Shown: one piece after another, positions 42,178-52,260 of the stretch | Position numbering within the stretch: the stretch's first letter is position 1 | Layout: each line of letters starts with the position of its first letter | Notes under the pieces: model-generated | What the model was told of the DNA's origin: nothing | The model's input: only the letters and a program-made list of their open reading frames with translations | Database searches by the model: none | From: Ancylomarina subtilis | GTDB taxonomy: Bacteria; Bacteroidota; Bacteroidia; Bacteroidales; Marinifilaceae | Direction of reading: 5' to 3' | Assembly: GCF_004217115.1 (NCBI RefSeq) | Contig: NZ_SHKN01000001.1 | Location: 2,545,781-2,609,780, forward strand | Length of the DNA: 64,000 nucleotides | Program-made: the position numbers and the translations under genes

Positions 42178-44055
42178 TTAACGTCCCATAAGGACTAAAA
42201 GCACGTTTATATCACTTGGCGAAACACCAGGAATACGCGAAGCCTGTCCTATTGTTTCAGGTCTTATCTTATCTAATTTCTGACGTGCCTCGGTTGATAA
42301 AGACTGTAGGGTCGTGTAATCAAAACGATCAGTAATGACAATTCTCTCAAGTCGAGTCAGCTTATCCGCAATTAATTTTTCTCGCTCGATATAACCCGAA
42401 TACTTTATTAAGACTTCAGCGGCTTCAACAATCTCATCTCTCCTATTGGGAATAGAATCGACAATCTCTTTTAGAGGAAGAATTGTGTCCATCAAATCAG
42501 AAATATGAACCTGAGGTCGCAAAATAACATCATAAAGTTTTACCCCTTGCTTAAGAGGACTGGTTCCTAAATCTTCTAAAACAGCATTAATATATTTAGG
42601 TTTCACACCAAATTCTTTACAGAAATCAATGAGTTTATTTCGATATTCAATTTTCTGATTCAGCAAATCCATTCGCTCCTGCCCAGCTAAACCTAACTCA
42701 AAGGCACGAGGTGTTAGTCGCATATCGGCATCATCTTGTCTCAAAAGAATTCGATATTCTGCACGAGAAGTAAACATACGGTAGGGCTCATCGACGCCTT
42801 TAGTAACCAAATCATCGATTAAAACACCAATATAAGCTTCATCACGTTTCAGAGTAAAAGGCTCTCTTCCCTGAACTTTCAGACTCGCATTTATTCCCGC
42901 AAGTATACCCTGAGCTCCTGCTTCCTCATATCCTGTTGTTCCATTAATTTGACCAGCAAAATAAAGATTCTCGACCAGCTTTGTTTCCAAAGTATGATGC
43001 AATTGCGTCGGAGCGAAATAATCATACTCAATAGCATAACCAGGGCGATACATTTTCACATTCTCTAATCCTGGCACTTTCTTTAAACCATTCAATTGGA
43101 TATCCCAAGCTAAACTTGATGAGAAACCATTGATATAATATTCATGTGTTGTTTCCCCTTCTGGTTCCAAAAACAAAAGATGTTCATTCTTCTCTGCAAA
43201 AGTCGTTAACTTCGATTCGATACTTGGACAGTAACGCGGTCCTGTACTTTGAATGGTTCCATCGTACATCGGCGATTCCTCAAAACCAAGTTCCAGTTCG
43301 GAATGCACCTCGGGATTGGTATAAGTAATGAAACAGGGGCGCTGAATCAACTCCTTATCCACATGATTATTCAGGTACGAGAACTGATGGAAATCTTCCT
43401 CCCCATCCTGTCGCTTCATTACCGAAAAATCAATGCTTCGTCCATCAAGACGAGCAGGAGTTCCAGTCTTCATACGACCAACTTCAAACCCTACAGATTT
43501 TAATTGTTCACTTATGCCGAGTGATGCGGGTTCAGAAGAACGGCCTCCCATCTCTTGTTTTTTGCCAACGTGCATCAACCCATTCAGGAAGGTTCCATTG
43601 GTTAAAACAACTGTTTTCGATTTAATATCGATCCCAAGTTTGGTTTTTACCCCAACCACTTTATCCTTTTCGAAAATAAGTCCCATTACGGCATCCTGCC
43701 ACATATCCAGATTATCAGTATTCTCAACAACCCTTCTCCATTCTGCAGAAAAAACCATTCGGTCACATTGTGCTCGAGGACTCCACATTGCAGGTCCTTT
43801 CGAGCGATTCAGCATTCTAAATTGAATGGATGATCTATCGGTCACAATACCGGTATACCCTCCCAATGCATCAATCTCTCTTACAATTTGTCCTTTCGCT
43901 ATCCCACCAACAGCCGGATTACACGACATTTGTGCAATCTTGTTCATATCCATGGTGATCAAAAGCACCGAGGATCCTAAATTGGCTGCTGCCGTTGCGG
44001 CCTCACATCCTGCATGTCCAGCACCAACTACTATTACATCATATTCCGCTAACAT
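42178..44055 (-). CDS. mnmG: tRNA uridine-5-carboxymethylaminomethyl modification enzyme MnmG
   Basis: The FAD-binding partner of MnmE in wobble-uridine modification of tRNA. The 625-aa protein has the Rossmann start [18 protein letters not shown], the [19 protein letters not shown] segment, [14 protein letters not shown], and the C-terminal [15 protein letters not shown] region. Length and motifs are normal. In many bacteria mnmG is near the replication origin; here its stop codon abuts a parS site. It begins 126 bases after the ybeY stop, so it may belong to the same long transcript. Confidence 0.95.
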   Translation of the reverse strand: MLAEYDVIVVGAGHAGCEAATAAANLGSSVLLITMDMNKIAQMSCNPAVGGIAKGQIVREIDALGGYTGIVTDRSSIQFRMLNRSKGPAMWSPRAQCDRMVFSAEWRRVVENTDNLDMWQDAVMGLIFEKDKVVGVKTKLGIDIKSKTVVLTNGTFLNGLMHVGKKQEMGGRSSEPASLGISEQLKSVGFEVGRMKTGTPARLDGRSIDFSVMKRQDGEEDFHQFSYLNNHVDKELIQRPCFITYTNPEVHSELELGFEESPMYDGTIQSTGPRYCPSIESKLTTFAEKNEHLLFLEPEGETTHEYYINGFSSSLAWDIQLNGLKKVPGLENVKMYRPGYAIEYDYFAPTQLHHTLETKLVENLYFAGQINGTTGYEEAGAQGILAGINASLKVQGREPFTLKRDEAYIGVLIDDLVTKGVDEPYRMFTSRAEYRILLRQDDADMRLTPRAFELGLAGQERMDLLNQKIEYRNKLIDFCKEFGVKPKYINAVLEDLGTSPLKQGVKLYDVILRPQVHISDLMDTILPLKEIVDSIPNRRDEIVEAAEVLIKYSGYIEREKLIADKLTRLERIVITDRFDYTTLQSLSTEARQKLDKIRPETIGQASRIPGVSPSDINVLLVLMGR

Positions 44056-44181
44056 ATACGCTTTCAGTATTTTACACCAACACTTCTCATCAAAATGTCA
44101 GGTAATATATTAGATATCAACCCTTTAAAATCACTCTAAAAAGCTAATAATCAATTTTTTAATTGAAAAAATTTCACAAAT

Positions 44182-44607
44182 TTAATGAATCTTGGAAAGT
44201 AAAGCTAATGATTCATCCTCCTTTTGGGTCATTATTTCCTGATCCTCATCACATTTATCGTCAATCCCAAGCAAGTGAAGGACACCATGTACAATCACCC
44301 GATGTAGTTCCTCAAAGAAATCCACCTGGTACTCTTGCGCATTATCACGCACAGTATCTACAGAAATAAATAAATCCCCTGATATCATATCCGCAACGGT
44401 GTAATCAAAAGTGATAATATCAGTAAAGTAATCGTGATTTAAATGCTCACGATTCATCTCCAACAAATAATTATCCGAGCAGAAATAATAATTAATCTCC
44501 CCTATTTCACATTCAAAACTCTCCACAACCTGAGAGATCCAAGAACTGACTCTTTCCTGATTGATTTCAGGCATTTCAGTTTCACACGTATTGTAACTTA
44601 TCTGCAT
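44182..44607 (-). CDS. ybeY: rRNA maturation RNase YbeY
   Basis: A 141-aa zinc endoribonuclease for 16S rRNA maturation and ribosome quality control. The metal motif is HGVLHLLGIDD, with two His ligands; the usual third His position is Asp, a substitution that I recall as common in Bacteroidota. The N-terminal DIITFDY segment is conserved. It starts 3 bases after the stop of the RsbW-like gene, so translational coupling is likely. Confidence 0.9.
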   Translation of the reverse strand: MQISYNTCETEMPEINQERVSSWISQVVESFECEIGEINYYFCSDNYLLEMNREHLNHDYFTDIITFDYTVADMISGDLFISVDTVRDNAQEYQVDFFEELHRVIVHGVLHLLGIDDKCDEDQEIMTQKEDESLALLSKIH

Positions 44608-44610
44608 TTC

Positions 44611-45015
44611 TTATAGATTGAAAACCATTTTAACATGTCGGCCCTCAGCACTATAGTGGACTGAATCGGCCAAATGATTCATCAAAAATACGCCTCTTCC
44701 GTGAGTTTTCTCAATATTTTCGGGAAGAGTTGGGTCCGGAACGCATAAAAAATCAAATCCATCACCTTCATCCTTGATAACACAGGAGATACAGCGCTTA
44801 CTCACCTGAAAATGAATTGTAACATTTTTCTTGTGATCGAGCTTATTGCCATGGAGAATAGCATTATTTACAGCTTCCAAAACGGCCAAACTAATTTTCT
44901 CGGAAGCCTCAGGGCTAATTTGATAATGTGAAGACAGGTTACTAATGAGGTTCTCGACACGTTTTAAGTAATGCATTCGAGAAGGAACTCTTAATAAGTT
45001 ATCTGCTTTTGCCAT
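44611..45015 (-). CDS. RsbW-like anti-sigma/HATPase protein
   Basis: A 134-aa GHKL ATPase of the serine-protein-kinase RsbW type: N box EAVNNAILHGN, DEGDGFDFL and GRGVFLMNHLADS. In Gram-positive bacteria such proteins bind sigma factors and phosphorylate STAS antagonists. No STAS partner, sigma factor or PP2C gene lies in the window. It overlaps the end of the DUF4175 gene by 17 bases and abuts ybeY. Confidence 0.85.
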   Translation of the reverse strand: MAKADNLLRVPSRMHYLKRVENLISNLSSHYQISPEASEKISLAVLEAVNNAILHGNKLDHKKNVTIHFQVSKRCISCVIKDEGDGFDFLCVPDPTLPENIEKTHGRGVFLMNHLADSVHYSAEGRHVKMVFNL

Positions 45016-48000
45016 CGTTCAATCGAATAAGATAATCCAAATAAATTTTATTGTAGTAGTCTATGAGTTTCACATTCGAATCATTAAACAAATCATCGAA
45101 GTCGGTATCTGTTTTCTTATACTCAAATATAGCTTTTGGGTTACTCAATTTATAATCTTTGCCCGATTTACTTTCCCTTTTCTTATCAAAATCCTTCTCA
45201 CGTGTGGCGTTTTCAGCCTCCAACAATCGAGTCATAATCTGATTCTGACGAATAATAGTCTGTCGGTTAATCGAAAAATTAGAGATTTCGCGTTCCGTTT
45301 GCTCCATCATCTTCATCACCTCTCTCAATATTTTTTCAGTCTGCTCACCATATCCGCCATTCTGAATCATCTCATTCATCTTCCGCCTGAACATCTCTTG
45401 CTCTTGCAGGTATTTACCTAATTTTTCACTCTTATGTCCGCCTTTACCTTCACCATCTTTCATGCCTTGAATCATTTGCTCAAGCATCTTTTTCAAAGAC
45501 TCTTGCTGCGACTTCATTCCCGAAAAAGAGGGCTGGTTCCCTTTTTTATCCCCCATCTGACTCCCTGGCATACCGTTAGCCATTTGCTCCATGAGTTGTT
45601 TCAGTGCTTCTGATAAAAAGACGGCCAACTCATTAATCTCGGTCATCGATTTTTGCTGTGTCACTTGAGCTTGATAGACTCTATGAGCGTTCAACTCGTC
45701 TAAACTCTGCCTTAAAAAATCCTCCAATTCGAAAATTCTATTCCCTATCAGAGCAGCAACCTGAGGTGTACGGCTCGATAAAGACAATAAAGAATCCTGT
45801 AACAATTGATATTCTTCAGCCAAAACCCCTTGCCTGTCGATAATATTGACATATAATGGATTAAGGTAATTGATTTTTCTCAAATCTAAAATAAGCTTTT
45901 CTTGTTGAAAAGAAAAATCAATGAGATTGTACAGCAATTTACTCAACAGATCGGTATCAATACTCATTTGCATCGACATACTTCCGGCCATAGCCGAGCC
46001 AAGTTTCTGAGCCAAATCAGATTGTTGACGGGAACTTTTCTGCATGCTCTTTCCAGCCTTACCCATTTTATTTTCGCGCAACTGATCGAGGCTTTCCTGC
46101 ATGCTCTTCATGATCTCATTTTTCTCATTCTGAAAATCGCCGAGCTGATAAGGTTTTGCAATGTTTGAATTCTTCTTCAACAATTCATCCAAATCTTTTT
46201 CAATTCGCTCCCACTGCATTTGTGCACTCACTTGTTTTCGAATGGTAGACTCCTGATCTTTTCGCTTAGCTTGAGAAAGTGTTTTTTGTTCCTCCGCCAA
46301 TTTTTCAATTCGTGAAGAAAGTTGTTTCACCCCCAACTCAATTTCGTAACGCTCCAACAACTGAAGGTTACGATCGAGTTGCTTCTGAAAATCCGACATA
46401 GACATTTTCAATTGATTTCCCAATTTATTAATCTTGTCTCTATCCAACTCTTCAGACAATTTATTGAACTCATCAAAAAGTTTTTTCAACTCATCGTCCA
46501 TAATTTTCTCCATCAAATGCTCAATCTTCTTTTGCTTGTCAAGAAGTATGGAATCCTGCAATCCAGCCGCCTTCATAAGCTGATTTTTACGGGCATTATC
46601 CTTCTTAATTTCTTTTAAGAGATTCTCAAGCTGCTTTTTTCGGGCATCAATCTCATTAAACACTTGATTTTGTTGCCATTGATCACTTGAATTGTCCAAT
46701 AAACTTTTCTGTAATTTATGAACATCCTGTTGAATTTCACGAGAGATTTCCCGAGTCTGATCAATTTTACGACTTAAGCTATCTTGTATAATAGAATTCA
46801 GTTCAAAAACCTGTTCGGCACTTGGTAAGTAAAATTTTAAAAAATCTGATTTCGTAGATTTAAATTTATTGATCGCATCATTGTCAAAAACTTCAAAATA
46901 ATATTGCACTTGACTTCCCTGAGGTAAATTCGCCGATGAAAAATCGAAAGCAAAATAAAATTCCTGACGCGTTCTGTTTTTCTGAATTGGAACGGGCAAA
47001 AATTTAGCGACATCCCCTTCCGGTTTATATACAAATCGTAATTTACTAAAACCGTAGTCATCCTTAATAATACCTTTAAAATAATAGACCGAAGCAGATA
47101 CCGTATCGGTTTGTATACTTACACCTATAGATGGAAATTGGTCGGGTATAGCATCCAGTTGATAACGGGTGTATATCGATTGGCTATAATCAGAATTTGC
47201 AAGACTAATTGAATAAGTGTCTGATTCAAAAAATTGATCGGCGAACGTCAACTTCGAATTGGGTACAAATACAAGAGTGTCTTTTTTCGCAAAACTTAGT
47301 CCGATACTATCCGCATTACAAGCCTCTATAAGCCAACTTAATTTTGAACCGACAGGAAAGCTTACATCCCCTATTTGTTTCTCTGTACGGGCAGGTAAAT
47401 TCGTATAGGATGGTGGCTGAATACTGATCTCCAACTGATCCAGTACCGGTTTCGATTTAACTCGCAATTGATAGGTTGAAGATTTAATTTGCCCCGATTG
47501 TAATGTGAAAAAAAGCTCAGAATTGATATTTCGAAACTCATAAGTAAAAATCCCTGCGCCGTCAGAAAGCATTAAATACTTTTGTCCCCCATAAATCAAC
47601 TCGACTGACTCCGGAATGTATTTGCCATCCGTATGAAGGCTTAAGATATAATCTGCACCTTTTTCAGCAATCAATTCAGAATCGATAACAAACTCAAAAT
47701 CTGCTGGTGCCTTATAATCCTTCCGAAAATGTATGAGGCGCTGATTGCTACTGGGATAAAAATCAGGATAAGCAAAATATATAAGAAGACACAAAAGAAT
47801 AACACTCAAAAGATATTTGAGATAGATATAGGTGTCTCTAAAAGAAATACTCTCCCTAAAAGATAAGACAGAAAAAGAATCGATACGCTGATTGATACTG
47901 GCAATAAGCAGGGCATTATCCTCAGAATTCGCTAACGAATTTTCACTAAGCTCGTATGTATTTAACAAGCGATCTTCGAGTTCGGGAAAGTGCGAGGAAA

Positions 48001-48292
48001 TCAGAGAAATCGCTTTTCGATATGAAATACGTGAACCTTTATATAACAAGCTCCTTAATGGGAGAACAATAAGTGAAATGAATACAAAAAGCTGTAAAAC
48101 CGATCCAATAAGAACCAGAATCGTCTTCGTACGTGCGGAAAAATATAGGTGATATTCAAAAACGCTTATCCCTAAATAAAGCACAATCAAAAAAAGGATT
48201 GTAATCAGAAAGCCTCTTAAGAGTTGATACTGGTAATACTTCCGGATAAAATTATCCAGTTTCTCAATAAATATCTCTCTGTTGGATTCCAT
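44999..48292 (-). CDS. DUF4175 family coiled-coil membrane protein
   Basis: A 1097-aa protein with N-terminal membrane segments (about 24-72 and 152-172), a beta-rich extracytoplasmic middle (about 180-480) and a very long Gln/Met/Lys-rich coiled-coil part (about 495-1060). This fits the Bacteroidota DUF4175 family, of unknown function, and the layout and gene order are conserved in the phylum. Its 3' end overlaps the RsbW-like gene. An envelope-associated scaffold is plausible, but nothing in the sequence shows catalysis. Confidence 0.78.
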   Translation of the reverse strand: MESNREIFIEKLDNFIRKYYQYQLLRGFLITILFLIVLYLGISVFEYHLYFSARTKTILVLIGSVLQLFVFISLIVLPLRSLLYKGSRISYRKAISLISSHFPELEDRLLNTYELSENSLANSEDNALLIASINQRIDSFSVLSFRESISFRDTYIYLKYLLSVILLCLLIYFAYPDFYPSSNQRLIHFRKDYKAPADFEFVIDSELIAEKGADYILSLHTDGKYIPESVELIYGGQKYLMLSDGAGIFTYEFRNINSELFFTLQSGQIKSSTYQLRVKSKPVLDQLEISIQPPSYTNLPARTEKQIGDVSFPVGSKLSWLIEACNADSIGLSFAKKDTLVFVPNSKLTFADQFFESDTYSISLANSDYSQSIYTRYQLDAIPDQFPSIGVSIQTDTVSASVYYFKGIIKDDYGFSKLRFVYKPEGDVAKFLPVPIQKNRTRQEFYFAFDFSSANLPQGSQVQYYFEVFDNDAINKFKSTKSDFLKFYLPSAEQVFELNSIIQDSLSRKIDQTREISREIQQDVHKLQKSLLDNSSDQWQQNQVFNEIDARKKQLENLLKEIKKDNARKNQLMKAAGLQDSILLDKQKKIEHLMEKIMDDELKKLFDEFNKLSEELDRDKINKLGNQLKMSMSDFQKQLDRNLQLLERYEIELGVKQLSSRIEKLAEEQKTLSQAKRKDQESTIRKQVSAQMQWERIEKDLDELLKKNSNIAKPYQLGDFQNEKNEIMKSMQESLDQLRENKMGKAGKSMQKSSRQQSDLAQKLGSAMAGSMSMQMSIDTDLLSKLLYNLIDFSFQQEKLILDLRKINYLNPLYVNIIDRQGVLAEEYQLLQDSLLSLSSRTPQVAALIGNRIFELEDFLRQSLDELNAHRVYQAQVTQQKSMTEINELAVFLSEALKQLMEQMANGMPGSQMGDKKGNQPSFSGMKSQQESLKKMLEQMIQGMKDGEGKGGHKSEKLGKYLQEQEMFRRKMNEMIQNGGYGEQTEKILREVMKMMEQTEREISNFSINRQTIIRQNQIMTRLLEAENATREKDFDKKRESKSGKDYKLSNPKAIFEYKKTDTDFDDLFNDSNVKLIDYYNKIYLDYLIRLNDGKSR

Positions 48293-48325
48293 TCACAAGA
48301 ATTATAGATAAATTGATTGAAACGA

Positions 48326-49543
48326 CTACTGTTTTAATAACCAAAGAGAAGGGTTCAGTTTGGTTGTCTCCTTCCACATTTGGAATTTAAGTATGGTTTG
48401 ATTTTCTTTCTCGTCGGTATAAACCACCCCAATCTTCTCCTTAGCCGAAACCAAATCACCTTTTTTAACCGTAACTTTTGCAAGATTGGAATAAACAGTC
48501 ATATATGCACCATGCTTTATAATAACAACCATATTTAAACCCGGCATAGATAAAATATGAGTAACCTCACCTTTAAAAATTGAACGGCAAACAGATTGAG
48601 GTTTAGTCGTGATATCAATACCATCATTGTTTACCCTCACGTGTTTTAATACCGGGTGAGCATGTTGACCAAACTTCTGAGATATAAAGCCCGTAGGTGT
48701 CGGCCATGGGAATTTACCCTTATTTTGACCAAAAGTCTCGCCAAGCACTTTCTCTTCAGGCGTCAGACCATATGCGCCACTAACATTCTTTTTCTTTCTA
48801 GCCAAACGTGCTTGTTCTGCAATAATTTTGCGAATCTTTTTCTCAAGTTTTTGGTCATTACGACGCTGAGTCGCTAAATTCTGACGAAGTGTTTTTTCCT
48901 TCTTTTTTAATTGCGCAAGTACACCTGATTGCTGATTCTTTTGAGAAGACAATTCAGCTGATGCCTTTGTATTTAAAGCCAGTAAAACTTGTTTCTCTTT
49001 TTTGGCAAGCTTTAAACCATCCAGCTTTAAATCAAGATCAACTTTTGTTTCCACCAATTCTTCTCCCCGCTTGCGGGTAAATTCAGAAAATTGTTGCAAA
49101 TACTTGTATCTCTTATAGGCCTGATTAAAATCTTTAGAAGCAAATAGAAACATGAGTTTGTCACGAGAATTCTTTTGACGATGTGCATACACAATCAATT
49201 TTTCGTACTGTTTCTGAAGCTGCTTGTATTTTTGCTCTAGTCGTGAGATTTCCTTTTTAGTTTTCCCAATCTTAGAGTCTGTATAATCCAATTCTTTTTG
49301 GATATTACGAATCATATTCTCCTGAAGTTTTATCTTTCTATTGAGAACAGATAAGAGCCCCAGGCTGGCTTTTTGTTTCTTTTGAGTCTTTTGGAGTAGT
49401 TTCTGAGTGTAAGCAATATCCTTTGCATTTTGCTCCTTTTGCCTCTTTAGTTTAGATATATCTTGTGCATTTACCGAACAATTCAGCAGTAAAAAAATAA
49501 GACTGAGAAATAGAAATAACTTCTGACTTTTAAGAAATCCCAT
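48326..49543 (-). CDS. EnvC-like murein hydrolase activator (degenerate LytM domain)
   Basis: A 405-aa exported protein: signal peptide (1-26, ending SVNAQ), long coiled coil (about 28-250) and a C-terminal LytM/peptidase M23-fold domain (about 285-405). The zinc ligands of active M23 enzymes look altered: NNDGIDI has no H in the usual H-x3-D, and LKFQMWK replaces the H-x-H end. EnvC proteins are exactly such inactive LytM factors that turn on cell-wall amidases during division. It sits in the conserved envelope block. Confidence 0.87.
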   Translation of the reverse strand: MGFLKSQKLFLFLSLIFLLLNCSVNAQDISKLKRQKEQNAKDIAYTQKLLQKTQKKQKASLGLLSVLNRKIKLQENMIRNIQKELDYTDSKIGKTKKEISRLEQKYKQLQKQYEKLIVYAHRQKNSRDKLMFLFASKDFNQAYKRYKYLQQFSEFTRKRGEELVETKVDLDLKLDGLKLAKKEKQVLLALNTKASAELSSQKNQQSGVLAQLKKKEKTLRQNLATQRRNDQKLEKKIRKIIAEQARLARKKKNVSGAYGLTPEEKVLGETFGQNKGKFPWPTPTGFISQKFGQHAHPVLKHVRVNNDGIDITTKPQSVCRSIFKGEVTHILSMPGLNMVVIIKHGAYMTVYSNLAKVTVKKGDLVSAKEKIGVVYTDEKENQTILKFQMWKETTKLNPSLWLLKQ

Positions 49544-49546
49544 AAT

Positions 49547-50419
49547 TTATTGTGGATAGATTCTTTTAAATTTACTAGAAACCTTAAATGGAAACTTAAT
49601 TTCCTGATCCAATACGAGTTTATTATATTTTAATTTACAAGATAAGGATTGTACTGAGTCTTTCACCTTAAAAACCAATTCGCTTGGAAATTTCTGCCCT
49701 TCCAAATTAATAAAGTCCCGATATTTTAAGACCATATCCCTCTCCTCACCAAATAAGCGAACCAAGACATCGGTAATTTTCATCAGTGAAGGATCAATTT
49801 CGAAACGTTGGTAATTGAATTTATAAAGTTTCTCGTATTTATCCTTTCTCAACTTTCGCTCAACCTTAGAAGCCTTATCTGAAATAAAAACATATTTATC
49901 GTCAATTGCTTTCCCTTTAAAGTTGCGAATAAAAGGGCGTTGCTTTTCGTAAAGCTCACGTAACTGAAAAATTGAATTGGTTAAGATACTTTGTAATGTA
50001 TAAAAATCAACATCCATATTGAGTTTCTCCGACAAGAAAAAGAAATCGCTGGCAAGGTATTCCTTTTTCAATCGATCGATGATCTTAACCGAGTCAGGCG
50101 TAATATAAATACGAGCTACCTCAAGGATTCCGGTTGGTGCATTCAACTGCACCATAATAATACTATCGCGTAGAATTTTAATTGATCCCTTTACGTTTTG
50201 TGTTTTTTCGTTTGATTCGTAATGTGCAGAAAAACGTTTAATCCAAAGCGTATTGTATGACAGACTGCTATCCACAATCTGATTGTATAACCTGTTATCA
50301 CTTATCCAATGAGCTCTTTTCCGCCCAAGCTCATAAGTTGACTTACACGAAAATTGCAACAATAGCAGAAGCAAAAAAGTACCACCCAACAGGCAATTTT
50401 TCATTCGAAATATTTTCAT
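49547..50419 (-). CDS. DUF4292 domain lipoprotein
   Basis: A 290-aa predicted outer-membrane lipoprotein, with signal peptide and lipobox QFSC (Cys25), followed by a beta-rich LolA/LolB-like shape (repeated amphipathic strands such as RFSAHYESNEKTQNVKGSIKIL and SIIMVQLNAP). This agrees with the DUF4292 family at the same position in many Bacteroidota. It may handle lipids or lipoproteins; that is inference. It overlaps neither neighbour: 3-base gaps on both sides. Confidence 0.78.
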   Translation of the reverse strand: MKIFRMKNCLLGGTFLLLLLLQFSCKSTYELGRKRAHWISDNRLYNQIVDSSLSYNTLWIKRFSAHYESNEKTQNVKGSIKILRDSIIMVQLNAPTGILEVARIYITPDSVKIIDRLKKEYLASDFFFLSEKLNMDVDFYTLQSILTNSIFQLRELYEKQRPFIRNFKGKAIDDKYVFISDKASKVERKLRKDKYEKLYKFNYQRFEIDPSLMKITDVLVRLFGEERDMVLKYRDFINLEGQKFPSELVFKVKDSVQSLSCKLKYNKLVLDQEIKFPFKVSSKFKRIYPQ

Positions 50420-50422
50420 AAA

Positions 50423-52165
50423 CTATTCAGGAATCACCCCTGTTTTAATCTTTTCTAATAATTGCTTAGAACCTTCACCAAGCTTTTGAGCATTTTCCCA
50501 CTCGGTCATTGCCGCTTTCTTATCTCCCAAACGGTAAAGAATATCGCCATAGTGTTCGACGATAACAGCAGATTCCCGTCCTCCAAACTGAAGGGCTTTT
50601 TCCATGGCGCGTTTCGCATCAGAAAACGAGCCTAGTTTAAATAAGACCCATGCGTGTGTATCAAGATAAGTTGAATTTTCTTTTTCAATCTCAACACATT
50701 TTAAGCTCATCTCCTTAGCTTTTTCCAATCTCTGATCAAGCACAGACAAATAGTAACTGTAGTTGTTTAAAACCACCACGTTATCAGGATCAAAAAGAAG
50801 AACCTCATCGTAGGCTTTGAATGCTTTCTCGGTATGACCAAGTTCGTATTGCGCGTCGCCCAAATAGGTGAGAAATTGAATTCTCATGGGGATATTATCT
50901 CCCACGTAATTAAACCCTGTTGTTAGCGATTTAACAGCCCTTTCATAATCTTTCTTTTGCGCTGCTGCAACCCCGTTAAAAATATACAACATCGGTTGAG
51001 TTGGAAAATACTTAATAGCCTCTTCACTTTCAGTTAGCATGCTGTCAAAATCCAATAACTCATTGTCAATAAACATCAACTCTTCCCAAATGACATAGTT
51101 CGTTTTCTCTTGCGCAAGAACTTTTCTCAGTAGTTTTCGAGCCCCTGCACTATCTTTCTGACGTCGCAAAAAATCGGCATAAAGTGCATTGACATGGATA
51201 TGGTCGGGATGGACTTTTATCAATAAATCCAACAATTCTTTTAGGGTTTCATCGGTGACCTTATTTTCCGGATCTGCCATAATCACACCCATCAGGTATT
51301 GAATCTTCTTATCCGGATCCACCATGTCACTGGCAAAAGCCTTCTTCAAGGCGTTTTGAGCTAAGTCATATTTCTTTTCTTTTCGGTAATACTCAGCCAA
51401 ATAGAAATGAACCAGCCCATTTTCAGGAGCAATCTCTACAATCTTTTTGTACAGATCCAATGCTTTTTCACCATCCCCATCCTGAAGATACATATCGGCA
51501 AGCAAACCGTAATTCTCAACCTTGAAGGGGAATTTTTTTATGAGTTTATTCAACTCTGAATAGGCATTCTTTCTCTTATCTAAACGAAGAAAAAGTGTGT
51601 GTTTGTTTAAGCTAACCTGTTCAGTTATGCCAATCTTCTTTTCAAGCTTTTGGTAGACTTCCAGAGCCTCTTCAAACTTTTCAACCGATGCATACAACTC
51701 GGCCTGTATGTGATAAAAATCATTACGCTTGGGGAACTGATTTGCCAAATTTGCATAAACCTCACAAGCCTGTTCAATCATACCTTTGGACTTATAAATA
51801 CCTGCTAATTGAACCTGATACCACATATTTTGGGGCTGTAAAGCCACCGCTTCACGAGCTAATGCAAGCGCAGAATTAAGATTCTCTTTACCGATGTAAA
51901 TATTAGCCAACTCGTAACGGGCCACCGCACTCGTATTATCAAGCTTAATGCAGGTTACAAACCAGGAAATAGCTTTCTCATACTCACCAAGGACCAAGGC
52001 CTTTTCGCCTTCATGAAATGCAAAATCGAACTCAAGACGTTTCTCTTCGGTCAGTTCAGTCTTTGTCTTTCTTTTATCCTTCCCTTTCTTTTGACCCAAA
52101 GCCACCGAAGAACTTAAAGCAAGTGCTCCGGCAACGATATAAACTATAATTTGTCTTTTCATCAT
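50423..52165 (-). CDS. tetratricopeptide-repeat protein
   Basis: A 580-aa exported protein: signal peptide (about 1-24) and at least 10 TPR units from about 48 to 575, for example SYLAIY-like EKALVLGEYEKAISWFV, ALDLYKKIVEIAPENGLVHFYLAEYY and FKAYDEVLLFDPDNVVVLNNYSYYL. TPR arrays bind protein partners; here the partner is unknown. It heads the block DUF4292-EnvC-DUF4175, and an exact promoter box 23 bases upstream suggests one long transcript. ATG 52165 or the next ATG (52162) could be the start. Confidence 0.85.
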   Translation of the reverse strand: MMKRQIIVYIVAGALALSSSVALGQKKGKDKRKTKTELTEEKRLEFDFAFHEGEKALVLGEYEKAISWFVTCIKLDNTSAVARYELANIYIGKENLNSALALAREAVALQPQNMWYQVQLAGIYKSKGMIEQACEVYANLANQFPKRNDFYHIQAELYASVEKFEEALEVYQKLEKKIGITEQVSLNKHTLFLRLDKRKNAYSELNKLIKKFPFKVENYGLLADMYLQDGDGEKALDLYKKIVEIAPENGLVHFYLAEYYRKEKKYDLAQNALKKAFASDMVDPDKKIQYLMGVIMADPENKVTDETLKELLDLLIKVHPDHIHVNALYADFLRRQKDSAGARKLLRKVLAQEKTNYVIWEELMFIDNELLDFDSMLTESEEAIKYFPTQPMLYIFNGVAAAQKKDYERAVKSLTTGFNYVGDNIPMRIQFLTYLGDAQYELGHTEKAFKAYDEVLLFDPDNVVVLNNYSYYLSVLDQRLEKAKEMSLKCVEIEKENSTYLDTHAWVLFKLGSFSDAKRAMEKALQFGGRESAVIVEHYGDILYRLGDKKAAMTEWENAQKLGEGSKQLLEKIKTGVIPE

Positions 52166-52187
52166 TCTATTTGTATTTCAATCCGAT

Positions 52188-52195
52188 CAAATTTA
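52188..52195 (-). promoter_or_regulatory. promoter -7 box TAAATTTG for the TPR/DUF4292/EnvC block
   Basis: Exact TAnnTTTG match with a predicted leader of about 18 bases before the TPR gene. Confidence 0.5.
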
Positions 52196-52260
52196 CAGAC
52201 ACGAATCGATTCTAAAGCCAGAATCAACTGGCTTCAGAATCTAAACTTTGATCAAATTAA

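Noticed and set aside
45199-45204. CACGTG as another parS
   Set aside because: Only the central hexamer matches and the flanks are not palindromic; it lies within the DUF4175 coding sequence. The CACGTG near 48638 is also without matching flanks.
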